From CAYMEK01 sp964389305 (GTDB lineage: Bacteria > Spirochaetota > Spirochaetia > SZUA-6 > DRHE01), in assembly GCA_964389305.1 (NCBI GenBank), contig CAYMEK010000018.1, positions 1 to 64,000 on the forward strand: 64,000 nucleotides of DNA. Direction: 5' to 3'. This document shows, in pieces, positions 17,981 through 25,607 of the stretch; position 1 is the stretch's first letter, and each line of letters opens with the position of its first letter. The position numbers were made by a program, and so were the translations under genes. Under the pieces are notes generated by a model that saw nothing but the letters and a program-made list of their open reading frames with translations, ran no database searches and was not told the origin of the DNA.

Positions 17981-19261
17981 ATGAGCAGTAAAATCAATTT
18001 CCAAAACAACCGCACAATCGGCTTCGTTTCGTTTCGTTTTGCCGGTACCGACGGAGTGAGCCTGGAGACGCGCAAGTGGACCGACGTTTTCCGTAAGTGG
18101 GGATATCGCTGCGTGTTCATGGGCGGAGAGCTGGATACGCCGCCTGAGGATTCCTTTCTCGTAGAGGAAGCTCATTTCAAACATCCCGCCATCTGGGAGA
18201 TCTACGTTGAGTGCTTCGGGCAAACGGCCCGGCCGCCGGCGCTGACCAAGAGGATCCACCAGTACCGGGAGCGTCTCAAGCAGAAGCTGCACGACTTCGT
18301 CGGGAAGTACGGGGTGGACATCCTCATCCCAGAGAACTCCCTCACCATTCCGTTGAACATCCCTCTGGGTCTGGCTATTACGGAGTTCATCGCCGAGACC
18401 GGGATAAAAACTATCGCCCATCACCATGATTTTTTTTGGGAGCGCAAACGGTTTCTCAACAACTGCGTCTGGGACTACTTCAACTCCTGCTACCCGCCCC
18501 ACTTGAACTCGATTCACCATGTGGTTATCAACTCATCGGGGCAGAACCAGCTCGCTCTGCGCACCGGGATCGGCGCCACCCTGATCCCCAATGTAATGGA
18601 TTTCGAGCACCCTCCCCAGCCGCCGGACGAGTACAGCCGGGATGTGCGCAGGGATCTGGAGATCGAAGAAGACGCGCTGCTGGTGCTGCAGCCGACCCGG
18701 ATCGTGCAGCGCAAAGGCATAGAGCACGCCATAGAGCTGGTGGCCCGGCTGGGGCTGAAAGCGGTGCTGGTCATCTCTCACGCTTCGGGAGATGAGGGCT
18801 ACGAGTACCAGCAGAGGGTCAGGGATTACGCCAGGCTGCTGGAGGTCGACGCCCGGTTCGTGCAGGAGATCATCTCCGACGAGCGGGGCACAACCCCGGA
18901 GGGGCGCAAGATCTACTCCCTCCAGGACATCTATCCCTATGCGGATCTGGTCACCTACCCTTCCCTGTCCGAAGGGTTCGGCAACGCCTTCCTGGAAGCG
19001 ATTTACTTCAGGCGTCCCATCCTGGTGAACAATTATTCCATCTACTTCTTCGATATCAAGCCCAAAGGGTTCGACGTGATCGAGATGGACGACTTCATCA
19101 CGGAGGACACGGTTCGTATCACCCGGGGAATCCTTCAAGACCCGGAGCGGGTGAGGGCGATGACCGAGAAGAACTACGCGCTGTGTCTCAAGCACTACTC
19201 CTATCGCATCCTGGAGGTGCACCTAAGGCACATCCTCAGCTCTTTCTGGGGCCAGAAGTAG
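17981..19261 (+). CDS. Family 4 (GT-B) glycosyltransferase
   Basis: The protein opens with IGFVSFRFAGTDGVSLETRKW, a nucleotide-sugar transferase start. It ends with the retaining GT4 pattern: LQPTRIVQRKGIEHAIEL, then YADLVTYPSLSEGFGNAFLEAI, where the Glu residues form the donor site. GAGGGA lies nine bases before the ATG at 17981, so I prefer it to the ATG at 17966. The N-terminal half resembles, from memory, glycosyltransferases proposed for mannosylglucosylglycerate-type solutes; that substrate is a guess. It follows the ABC-F gene and is convergent with the MobB-like gene. No signal peptide is present, so it is cytoplasmic. Family confidence is high, substrate confidence low. Confidence 0.85.
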   Translation: MSSKINFQNNRTIGFVSFRFAGTDGVSLETRKWTDVFRKWGYRCVFMGGELDTPPEDSFLVEEAHFKHPAIWEIYVECFGQTARPPALTKRIHQYRERLKQKLHDFVGKYGVDILIPENSLTIPLNIPLGLAITEFIAETGIKTIAHHHDFFWERKRFLNNCVWDYFNSCYPPHLNSIHHVVINSSGQNQLALRTGIGATLIPNVMDFEHPPQPPDEYSRDVRRDLEIEEDALLVLQPTRIVQRKGIEHAIELVARLGLKAVLVISHASGDEGYEYQQRVRDYARLLEVDARFVQEIISDERGTTPEGRKIYSLQDIYPYADLVTYPSLSEGFGNAFLEAIYFRRPILVNNYSIYFFDIKPKGFDVIEMDDFITEDTVRITRGILQDPERVRAMTEKNYALCLKHYSYRILEVHLRHILSSFWGQK

Positions 19262-19340
19262 CCGCAGAAGCCTTCGGGGACTGCGGGCATTCTGGTTTTG
19301 CCGGCAGGCAGGGCAACCGAAGACGCCTCGGAAGCCGGGC

Positions 19341-19976
19341 TCACCCGGGGATCCAGAGCGGATCGGCCCGCAGCGGTCCGGAAGGTCTCCCGCGTGGCGC
19401 CGGAGCGCCGGCACGTTTCAGTATCAGCTCGGTGAGAGCCTCTCTTTGCTTCGGGTCCCGGATGTCGACCACGGGAAACCCCAGGTATTCATGCTCCGCG
19501 CCGCTGCCTGCTGCGGCCAGGAGGCCGGACAGGGCCAGAATCTTGTCCGGAGGCACGCGGCGAACCCCGACCGTCTCCCGCCAGCGCTCCGGGCTGTCCA
19601 GGCAGACCACCACGGCTGCCGAGAGCCCGGCATCCCCTCCTTCGGCAACGACGAATTGGAAGCGCCCGGGCACCAGGGCGAGCAATCCGGAGAAAGGCTT
19701 TTTGCCCTCCAGACGTTCCAGAACCAGCATCTGCCCCGCGGTTCCGGCTATCAGGAAGCCGGCCCCGGCCTCGGCCAGGGCGAAGGAATCCGTTCCTTCC
19801 CGGTCCAGGTTCAGCTCCGCCAGGTGACTGGTTTTTATAGCCGCCACCGTGTAACCCCGGGCGCACAGGGAGGCGATGATTGCCCGGCAAACCGTGGTTT
19901 TACCGCTCTTTTTCAGCCCCAGCACTGAAACGAGAAAGACGTCGGTCGGGGCCGACGAGCCGGTGATGGGATTCAT
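19341..19976 (-). CDS. MobB-like P-loop protein
   Basis: A 211-residue P-loop protein with VLGLKKSGKTTVCRAIIASL as Walker A, then AAIKTSHLAELNLDREGTDSF, the pattern of MobB GTPases that help make molybdenum guanine dinucleotide cofactor. The later segment (PGRFQFVVAEGG) resembles the MobB Walker-B region. The ATG at 19976 opens straight onto the domain; the upstream frame extension to 20306 is not protein-like. No other molybdopterin gene is in the window, so the cofactor role is a family-based inference. The C-terminal 25 residues are low-complexity Pro/Arg. It is convergent with the glycosyltransferase gene. Confidence 0.75.
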   Translation of the reverse strand: MNPITGSSAPTDVFLVSVLGLKKSGKTTVCRAIIASLCARGYTVAAIKTSHLAELNLDREGTDSFALAEAGAGFLIAGTAGQMLVLERLEGKKPFSGLLALVPGRFQFVVAEGGDAGLSAAVVVCLDSPERWRETVGVRRVPPDKILALSGLLAAAGSGAEHEYLGFPVVDIRDPKQREALTELILKRAGAPAPRGRPSGPLRADPLWIPG

Positions 19977-20166
19977 GATACCGTCCGACGGACTGTAGAA
20001 CCTTTTCGCCAAAAAAGCAAGATGAGGGAAGCGGGAGGAGCCCGGGAAGCTTTGGCTTGCCTTCCTGCCCCGAAGCCTCCGCAGCGGTTTTTCTTGCAGG
20101 CCGCGGAGCCTGAAGCGATTTACTCCGATATGCAGTTTGGCGTATATTGTGACAGGGGAGGTAACC

Positions 20167-20328
20167 ATGGCGCGGGAGATCGAAATCCATATCGGAGACC
20201 GGCGGCTGGGCCTGAACCGGTTCGCCAAAGAGTTGATAATAAACACCCTGACCGGATTGCTCGGCTCTCTGAAGCACGCGGATGTGGAGCAGCAGATCGT
20301 TATCAAGATCGGAGCGGTAAAAGAGTAA
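20167..20328 (+). CDS. 53-residue protein coupled to cysQ
   Basis: A short frame with an excellent ribosome site (GGGGAGG, six bases before the ATG). It ends TAA directly abutting the cysQ ATG. The product, MAREIEIHIGDRRLGLNRFA onward, alternates beta and helix and ends QQIVIKIGAVKE. It looks like a small folded beta-alpha-beta unit with no Cys and no signal. I do not recognise a named family. The perfect spacing supports translation and coupling to cysQ. Confidence 0.72.
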   Translation: MAREIEIHIGDRRLGLNRFAKELIINTLTGLLGSLKHADVEQQIVIKIGAVKE

Positions 20329-21189
20329 ATGGCCGGGCTCCCGGACCTCGACTCTCTTCTGGTTGCCGCACTGCGGGCGGCGGGCCGGGCCGCCCCGGAA
20401 ATCCTGGATGTCTACAACCGCTCCTTCGCCGTGGACAGAAAAGCGGACCTCTCGCCGATCACCGAAGCCGACCGGCGCTCAGACCGGCTCATCTCGGCCG
20501 AGCTGGTCCGGGCCACGGGCTTCGCGGTCTTGAGCGAGGAGGGTCGGGCCATTGACTATGAGCAGCGGAGAACGTGGCCTCGATTCTGGCTGGTAGACCC
20601 CCTGGACGGTACCAAGGAGTTCGTAAAACGAAACGGTGAGTTTACGATCAATATCGCCTTCATTGAAGGTACGACTCCCGTACTGGGGGTGGTGTACGCC
20701 CCGGTGCTCGAGCTTCTGTACTTCGCCCACGACGGCATCGGCGCCTATAAGCTCCCCGGGATGCTCGCCTCTCCGGAATCAGCCGACAATGGCCGGCCGG
20801 ATTTCATCCAGACGCTCCTCATCCGTTCGACCCGGCTGGAGAAAAGCTCCCCGCTGCGGCTGGAGGCCGGGCGCAAACATCCCCGGATCACGGTGATCGG
20901 CAGCCGCTCCCACGGCAGCCGGGCCTTCGAAGAGTACCTGCAGGAGCTCAGGCGGAACCATGCCGAGCGCCTCGAGGTGACCAGCATCGGCAGCGCGCTC
21001 AAGCCCTGCCTGGTCGCCGAGGGTCAGGCTGACATCTATCCTCGCTTCGGGCCTACTATGGAGTGGGACACCGCCGCAGCACACGCCGTAGTCAGAGCGG
21101 TGGGCAAGCGCATGGCCGCCTATGACAGCGGAGAAGAGCTGACCTACAACAAGGTCGATCTGGTCAATCCCTCGTTCCTCGTTTACTGA
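20329..21189 (+). CDS. cysQ: 3'(2'),5'-bisphosphate nucleotidase, inositol monophosphatase family
   Basis: A 286-residue Mg-dependent Li-sensitive phosphatase that removes the 3'-phosphate from PAP/PAPS. Family motifs: SPITEADRRSD, LSEEGRAIDY, the metal site WLVDPLDGTKEFVKRNGEFTI, and the C-terminal MEWDTAAAHAVV with its metal-binding Asp. IGSRSHGS is also typical of CysQ. Length is slightly above the usual 250-270. It is cytoplasmic or periplasm-facing without a signal peptide. It is coupled to a 53-residue protein upstream and converges on the aldo/keto reductase. No sulfate-assimilation genes are adjacent. Confidence 0.93.
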   Translation: MAGLPDLDSLLVAALRAAGRAAPEILDVYNRSFAVDRKADLSPITEADRRSDRLISAELVRATGFAVLSEEGRAIDYEQRRTWPRFWLVDPLDGTKEFVKRNGEFTINIAFIEGTTPVLGVVYAPVLELLYFAHDGIGAYKLPGMLASPESADNGRPDFIQTLLIRSTRLEKSSPLRLEAGRKHPRITVIGSRSHGSRAFEEYLQELRRNHAERLEVTSIGSALKPCLVAEGQADIYPRFGPTMEWDTAAAHAVVRAVGKRMAAYDSGEELTYNKVDLVNPSFLVY

Positions 21190-21213
21190 CCCGTTCACTG
21201 AGGGGTCGGTCCC

Positions 21214-22044
21214 TCAACCGGTGCCGGTGAACCGAGCCGGGTCCGGTCCGATGCGTTTGCCCTCATCCAGGACGTCGAGACTGCGCATCTGCTGCTCGGA
21301 AAGCTCGAAATCGAACAAGCGGTTATTTTCCCGAATGTGGGGTTCCCGGGCAGAGCGGGGTATGGTCACCACCTGGTGCTGAAGGTCCCAGCGGAGCAGC
21401 ACCTGGGCGGGACTTCTGCCCACTTCGGCCGCGATCCCGGCAATCACCGGGTGGTCGAAAAAACGGCCCCGGGTCAGGGGGCTCCAGGCCTCGACCTGGA
21501 TTCCATGCTCCCTGCAGAACTCGATAAGCTCGGGCTGGCGCAGGAAGGGATGAAACTCGATCTGGTTCACGGCTGGGGTGACCTGGGCCTTGCCGAGCAG
21601 GGTTTCCAGGTGAGGTACGAGAAAGTTGCTCACGCCGATGGCTTTCAGCTCTCCATCCCTTTGGAGCCGCTCCATGGCCCTCCAGGTTTCCGTGAACTCC
21701 TGCTGGGCCGGCCAGTGGATCAGGTACAGGTCGACGATGTCCAGGGCAAGCCTCTTCTTGCTCTCGGCGAAGGCGCGGAGTGTTTTATCGTAGCCCTGGT
21801 CGCTGTTCCATACCTTGGTGGTGACGAAGATCTCGCTGCGTGGAACTTCACTGTCTCGTATGGCCCGGCCTACATCTTCCTCGTTATTGTAGATCATGGC
21901 GGTGTCGATAGACCTGTATCCTGACTTCAAGGCCGTAATAACGGAGTTATAGGTTGTATCCCCAGGGGGCAGCTGAAAGGTTCCAAAGCCGATCCAGGGA
22001 AGTTTGACCCCATTGTTCAGTGACACGGTGCTCTCGAGATTCAT
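21214..22044 (-). CDS. Aldo/keto reductase
   Basis: A 276-residue NADPH-dependent oxidoreductase of the AKR5-like group. The catalytic tetrad is visible: Asp and Tyr in YRSIDTAMIYNNE, Lys in VTTKVWN, and His in YLIHWP. NADP-binding residues sit in VVTIPRSAREPHIREN. GVSNF and NQIEFHPF are family signatures. The start has AGGA upstream. Upstream of it lies the 55-base duplicated stretch and the assembly gap, so its promoter may be incompletely represented. Substrate cannot be read from sequence; small 2-keto acids or aldehydes are usual for this group. Confidence 0.93.
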   Translation of the reverse strand: MNLESTVSLNNGVKLPWIGFGTFQLPPGDTTYNSVITALKSGYRSIDTAMIYNNEEDVGRAIRDSEVPRSEIFVTTKVWNSDQGYDKTLRAFAESKKRLALDIVDLYLIHWPAQQEFTETWRAMERLQRDGELKAIGVSNFLVPHLETLLGKAQVTPAVNQIEFHPFLRQPELIEFCREHGIQVEAWSPLTRGRFFDHPVIAGIAAEVGRSPAQVLLRWDLQHQVVTIPRSAREPHIRENNRLFDFELSEQQMRSLDVLDEGKRIGPDPARFTGTG

Positions 22045-22047
22045 AAA

Positions 22048-22257
22048 CGGTCCTTTCGTACGTGTTTATCTACAAGGTAGTTCTTTCCCAGGGCAGGGTC
22101 AANNNNNNNNNNNNNNNNNNNNNNNNNNNNNNNNNNNNNNNNNNNNNNNNNNNNNNNNNNNNNNNNNNNNNNNNNNNNNNNNNNNNNNNNNNNNNNNNNN
22201 NNCGGTCCTTTCGTACGTGTTTATCTACAAGGTAGTTCTTTCCCAGGGCAGGGTCAA
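22048..22257. repeat. Identical 55-base direct repeats flanking the N gap
   Basis: Bases 22048-22102 and 22203-22257 are identical over 55 bases, directly touching both sides of the N run. This is the pattern left when two contig ends that share one assembly k-mer are scaffolded without being merged. It is more likely an artefact than a real repeat. Confidence 0.9.
22103..22202. other. Assembly gap of 100 N
   Basis: Exactly 100 unknown bases, a default scaffold-gap length. Because the flanks are the same 55-mer, the true distance may be negative (overlap), so the gap need not hide any sequence. Confidence 0.97.
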
Positions 22258-22317
22258 CAAAAGGAGACGAGGCGCCCCCGGCCTGCCCGTAGCACGAACC
22301 TGCCCTGCAGCGTATGC

Positions 22318-22335
22318 CTGCCCTGCACAGGGCAG
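22318..22335. repeat. Inverted repeat in a CCTGCCC-rich stretch
   Basis: CTGCCCTG and CAGGGCAG pair with a two-base centre. Similar CCTGCCC motifs recur at about 22281 and 22299, and as GGGCAGGG in the gap-flanking repeat. The rest of 22258-22420 holds no convincing gene. Confidence 0.6.
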
Positions 22336-22420
22336 CTGCTCACGGCGCAGACTTGTCGCGGCGTCTGCCGGCTACCGCTATACCTGTCCGCTTTCGTCAG
22401 GAAATAGTCACCCATGATCC

Positions 22421-22449
22421 TTGACAGATGAGCGAAGTGGGCGTATCCT
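22421..22449 (+). promoter_or_regulatory. Sigma-70 promoter of the hydrogenase operon
   Basis: TTGACA (22421-22426), a 17-base spacer and TATCCT (22444-22449) form a near-consensus promoter 100 bases upstream of hoxF. The leader (22456-22548) ends in GAGGAGG before the ATG. No obvious operator is seen in the leader. Confidence 0.7.
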
Positions 22450-22548
22450 GGCAGCAGTAGCAGTGAAGAAATTCACGATATAGCTCCAGCAAATAAATCA
22501 CCATAACGTGACTAGAAGAGCTATTTTCCTGGTGAGGAGGCAGCAGGC

Positions 22549-24333
22549 ATGTCTAAAGCAAATACTGCGTTGATCTCAAAAGTTGTCAAGGAGTACGGAA
22601 AAGATCCGCACCGCTTGATGGATATCGTGCGGGATATTCACGCGCAGGAAGGCTATCTATCCGACGACGCAGTGGACGGCATCGCCAAGGCCCTGGGCAT
22701 TCACAGAGTGCAGGTCCAGGACATGGTGAGCTTCTATTCCTTCTTCGACCGCGAGCAGGCGGGCAAGTGCACCATCCGCCTCAGCAACTGTGTTGTGGAC
22801 CGGATGCATGGTATGGAGGAAGTGGCGAAAGCCTTCGAGAAGGAGCTGGGCATCCCGGTCGGCCAGACTACGGAGGACGGGATGATTAGCCTGAGGTACA
22901 CTTCCTGTACCGGAATGTGCGACCAGGCTCCGGCCGCCCTGGTCAACGGGATAGTGATAACCGGGCTCAAGCCGGATGATGTACCGGCCATCGTGGCGGC
23001 GATCAGGAAAGAAGGGGGCAGGGTCAGCAAGGGCGAGCTTTTCCCCAACGCCGACGTAGAGCCGAACCTGCGCCAGGCAGGGCCGGTGGTGATGGCACCT
23101 TTCGAGAACGGAACCGCCATTCGCCAGGCCTTGAATATGAAGCCGGAGGAGGTGATCGAGGAGATCAACAAAAGCCGGCTGCGCGGGCGCGGCGGCGCAG
23201 GGTTTCCCACCGGTATGAAGTGGAGCTTCTGCCGCAAGGCCAAGGGCACCCACTACATCATCTGCAATGCGGATGAAGGGGAACCGGGCACCTTCAAAGA
23301 CCGGCTGATCCTGACCGAGCAGGCCGACCTGCTGTTCGAGGGCATGACCATCGCCGGTTATGCGCTCGGCGCGGGAGAAGGCCTTCTGTATCTGCGCGCC
23401 GAGTACAGCTATCTCTGGCCCCACCTGGAACAGGTGCTGGCCCGCCGCCGCCGCCACGGCCTGCTGGGCGAGAACATCGCCGGCCGGGAGGATTTTGACT
23501 TCGATATCCGCATTCAGCTCGGCGCCGGCGCCTACGTCTGCGGCGAGGAATCGTCGCTGATCGAGAGCCTGGAAGGCAAGAGGGGCGCTCCCCGCGACCG
23601 GCCGCCCTATCCCGTTCAGAAGGGCTACCTGGACCAGCCGACCTCGGTCAACAACGTGGAGACACTCTGCTGCGCCGCCCGGGTACTGGAAAAGGGCGGT
23701 GAGTGGTTCGCCCGCTACGGGACCCAGGAATCGACCGGCACCAAGCTGCTGAGCGTTTCCGGCGACTGCTCCCGGCCCGGCGTTTATGAAGTCGAGTACG
23801 GAATCACGGTCGGCCAACTGCTGAAGCTGGTGGGCGGCGAAGGCGCCCAAGCGGTGCAGGTAGGCGGACCCTCGGGGCACTGTCTGGCCCCCAAAGACCA
23901 CGGCCGTAAAATCAGCTTCGAAGATATTCCCACCGGGGGATCGGTGATCGTCTTCGGGCCCAAGAGGGACCTGCTCGAGCAGGTTCTGGCGTTTACCGAG
24001 TTCTTCGTGGAGGAGTCCTGCGGCTGGTGCGTTCCCTGCCGGGTCGGCACCACGCTGCTCAAGATGAAAATGGAGAAAATCCTCGAGGGAAAGGGAACGG
24101 CCTCCGATCTGGAAGAGCTGCGGAAGCTCGGTAACACCGTGAAGACGATGAGCCGCTGCGGACTGGGACAGACGGCGGCCAACCCGATTCTGACCACCCT
24201 GCAGAACTTCCCCGCCCTGTACAAGCAGCGCATCACCGACCGGGCCTTCATCCCGTATTTCGATGTAGAGGGCGCTTTCAGCGAGTACTGTGCGGCGACG
24301 GGCAGAAAGTTCGTGGATGTAGAGGAGGTATGA
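22549..24333 (+). CDS. hoxF: NAD(P)-linked hydrogenase diaphorase subunit HoxF (NuoE-NuoF fusion)
   Basis: A 594-residue flavoprotein that passes electrons between NAD(P)H and the hydrogenase. Residues 1-150 are a NuoE-like thioredoxin fold. The rest is NuoF-like: FMN/NADH motifs GRGGAGFPTGMKWSF and GAGAYVCGEESSLIESLEG, then the 4Fe-4S ligands ESCGWCVPCRVG and SRCGLGQTAANP. The NuoE part keeps the second Cys pair (SCTGMC), but the usual first C-x4-C is replaced by C-x6-C (KCTIRLSNC). Its 2Fe-2S cluster may therefore be altered or absent. GAGGAGG precedes the ATG. The E-F fusion and gene order match bidirectional group 3d hydrogenases. Confidence 0.94.
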   Translation: MSKANTALISKVVKEYGKDPHRLMDIVRDIHAQEGYLSDDAVDGIAKALGIHRVQVQDMVSFYSFFDREQAGKCTIRLSNCVVDRMHGMEEVAKAFEKELGIPVGQTTEDGMISLRYTSCTGMCDQAPAALVNGIVITGLKPDDVPAIVAAIRKEGGRVSKGELFPNADVEPNLRQAGPVVMAPFENGTAIRQALNMKPEEVIEEINKSRLRGRGGAGFPTGMKWSFCRKAKGTHYIICNADEGEPGTFKDRLILTEQADLLFEGMTIAGYALGAGEGLLYLRAEYSYLWPHLEQVLARRRRHGLLGENIAGREDFDFDIRIQLGAGAYVCGEESSLIESLEGKRGAPRDRPPYPVQKGYLDQPTSVNNVETLCCAARVLEKGGEWFARYGTQESTGTKLLSVSGDCSRPGVYEVEYGITVGQLLKLVGGEGAQAVQVGGPSGHCLAPKDHGRKISFEDIPTGGSVIVFGPKRDLLEQVLAFTEFFVEESCGWCVPCRVGTTLLKMKMEKILEGKGTASDLEELRKLGNTVKTMSRCGLGQTAANPILTTLQNFPALYKQRITDRAFIPYFDVEGAFSEYCAATGRKFVDVEEV

Positions 24334-24335
24334 GG

Positions 24336-25043
24336 ATGGCAGACAAAGTGAGAATTATCATCGACGGGCAGTCCGTCCAGGCCGCTGCGGGTCAAACGGT
24401 CCTCGAAGCGGCCAGCGAGGCCGGGATCTACATTCCACACCTATGCTTCCACGAGGAGTTGACCCCGGGCGGGCACTGCCGGGTGTGTACGGTAAAGGTA
24501 AACGGCAAACCGATCAACGCCTGCACCATGGTGGTGGCCGAGGGTATGGTCGTCGAGAACAACACCGAAGAGCTGAACGAGATGCGCAAGAACATCATAG
24601 AGATGCTGTTCGTGGAGGGAAACCACATCTGCCCGGCCTGCGAAAAGAGCGGCAACTGCGAGCTGCAAGCCCTGGCCTATCGCTTTCAGATGATGGTCCC
24701 CGGTTATCCGTACCTGTTTCCGAAGAAGGAGTTGGACGGCAGCCACCCCAACTTCTTCATAGACCGAAACCGCTGCGTGCTCTGCGGACGCTGCGTCCGC
24801 TCGTCCATGGAGGTCGACGGCAAACGGGTATTCGGATTCGAAGGCAGAGGGATCAACAAGCGCCTGATCGTAGACGCCCGTCACGGACTATCCGAAACCG
24901 ACCTGAAGGCGGCGGACAAGGCGGCCAGCTACTGCCCTACGGGCAGCTTGATGGTCAAGCGGGTGGGCTGGAAAATGCCCATAGGCACCCGTAAGTTCGA
25001 CAAACAGCCGATCGGCGCCGACATAGAAGGAAAGAGAGGTTGA
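24336..25043 (+). CDS. hoxU: Hydrogenase diaphorase subunit HoxU (NuoG-like ferredoxin)
   Basis: An iron-sulfur relay between HoxF and HoxY. The N-terminal plant-type 2Fe-2S domain has CFHEELTPGGHCRVC and the distal INACTM Cys. A His-Cys3 4Fe-4S site follows (NHICPACEKSGNCELQ), then a ferredoxin-type site (NRCVLCGRCVRSS, with SYCPTGSL supplying the last Cys). About 235 residues, the usual HoxU length. GGAGG lies seven bases before the ATG at 24336. The ATG at 24330, which overlaps the hoxF stop, is too close to that site, so I prefer the second. The protein acts in the cytoplasm in the HoxFU module. Confidence 0.94.
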   Translation: MADKVRIIIDGQSVQAAAGQTVLEAASEAGIYIPHLCFHEELTPGGHCRVCTVKVNGKPINACTMVVAEGMVVENNTEELNEMRKNIIEMLFVEGNHICPACEKSGNCELQALAYRFQMMVPGYPYLFPKKELDGSHPNFFIDRNRCVLCGRCVRSSMEVDGKRVFGFEGRGINKRLIVDARHGLSETDLKAADKAASYCPTGSLMVKRVGWKMPIGTRKFDKQPIGADIEGKRG

Positions 25044-25045
25044 TC

Positions 25046-25591
25046 ATGGCCAAGGTAAAGGTAGCAACGACGGCACTGACCTCCTGCTTCGGATGTCATA
25101 TGTCGATTCTCGATATCGACGAGCGCCTGCTCGATCTGATCGAGCTAGTGGAGTTTGACAAGTCCCCCATCGACGACAAAAAGCAATTTACCGGCCCTGT
25201 GGACGTGGGCATCATTGAGGGAGGGGTCTCCAACGACGAGAACCTGGAAGTGGCCCGGGAGTTCAGAAAGCACTGCCAGATACTGATATCCATCGGGGAA
25301 TGCGCCATCGAGGGAAATATCCCCGCGTACCGCAACATGGTGCCGCTGAAGGAATGCCTGGAAGAGGCCTACCTCAACGGACCAACGGTGGTGAACCCTG
25401 CGGGGAAGATCCCCGACGACCCGGACATCCCCATTCTGATGAACAAGGTCTATCCGGTCCATGAAGTGGTCAAGGTGGACTACTTCATGCCGGGTTGTCC
25501 GCCCCCGGCAGACCAGATCTGGGCGATCCTATCGGCCCTGCTGACAGGCAAGCCGATCGAGCTGCCCTACGAGTACCTGAAGAAGGATTAA
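25046..25591 (+). CDS. hoxY: [NiFe] hydrogenase small subunit HoxY
   Basis: The 181-residue small subunit carries the proximal 4Fe-4S cluster next to the NiFe site. Ligands are visible in LTSCFGCHMSIL, SIGECAIEGNIPAYRN and MPGCPPPAD. No Tat signal is present and the length is short, as expected for cytoplasmic HoxY rather than membrane-bound uptake enzymes. GAGAGG lies six bases before the ATG at 25046; a TTG at 25040 is in frame but less likely. It overlaps nothing and is followed by hoxH after 16 bases. Confidence 0.94.
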   Translation: MAKVKVATTALTSCFGCHMSILDIDERLLDLIELVEFDKSPIDDKKQFTGPVDVGIIEGGVSNDENLEVAREFRKHCQILISIGECAIEGNIPAYRNMVPLKECLEEAYLNGPTVVNPAGKIPDDPDIPILMNKVYPVHEVVKVDYFMPGCPPPADQIWAILSALLTGKPIELPYEYLKKD

Positions 25592-25607
25592 AGGGAGAGA
25601 GCAAGCG

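Noticed and set aside
20137..20166. Upstream extension of the 53-residue protein
   Set aside because: The ribosome site GGGGAGG lies inside this stretch, so the ATG at 20167 is the start.
19977..20306. N-terminal extension of the MobB-like protein
   Set aside because: It overlaps the small cysQ-linked gene on the other strand and is not protein-like; the P-loop domain begins after 19976.
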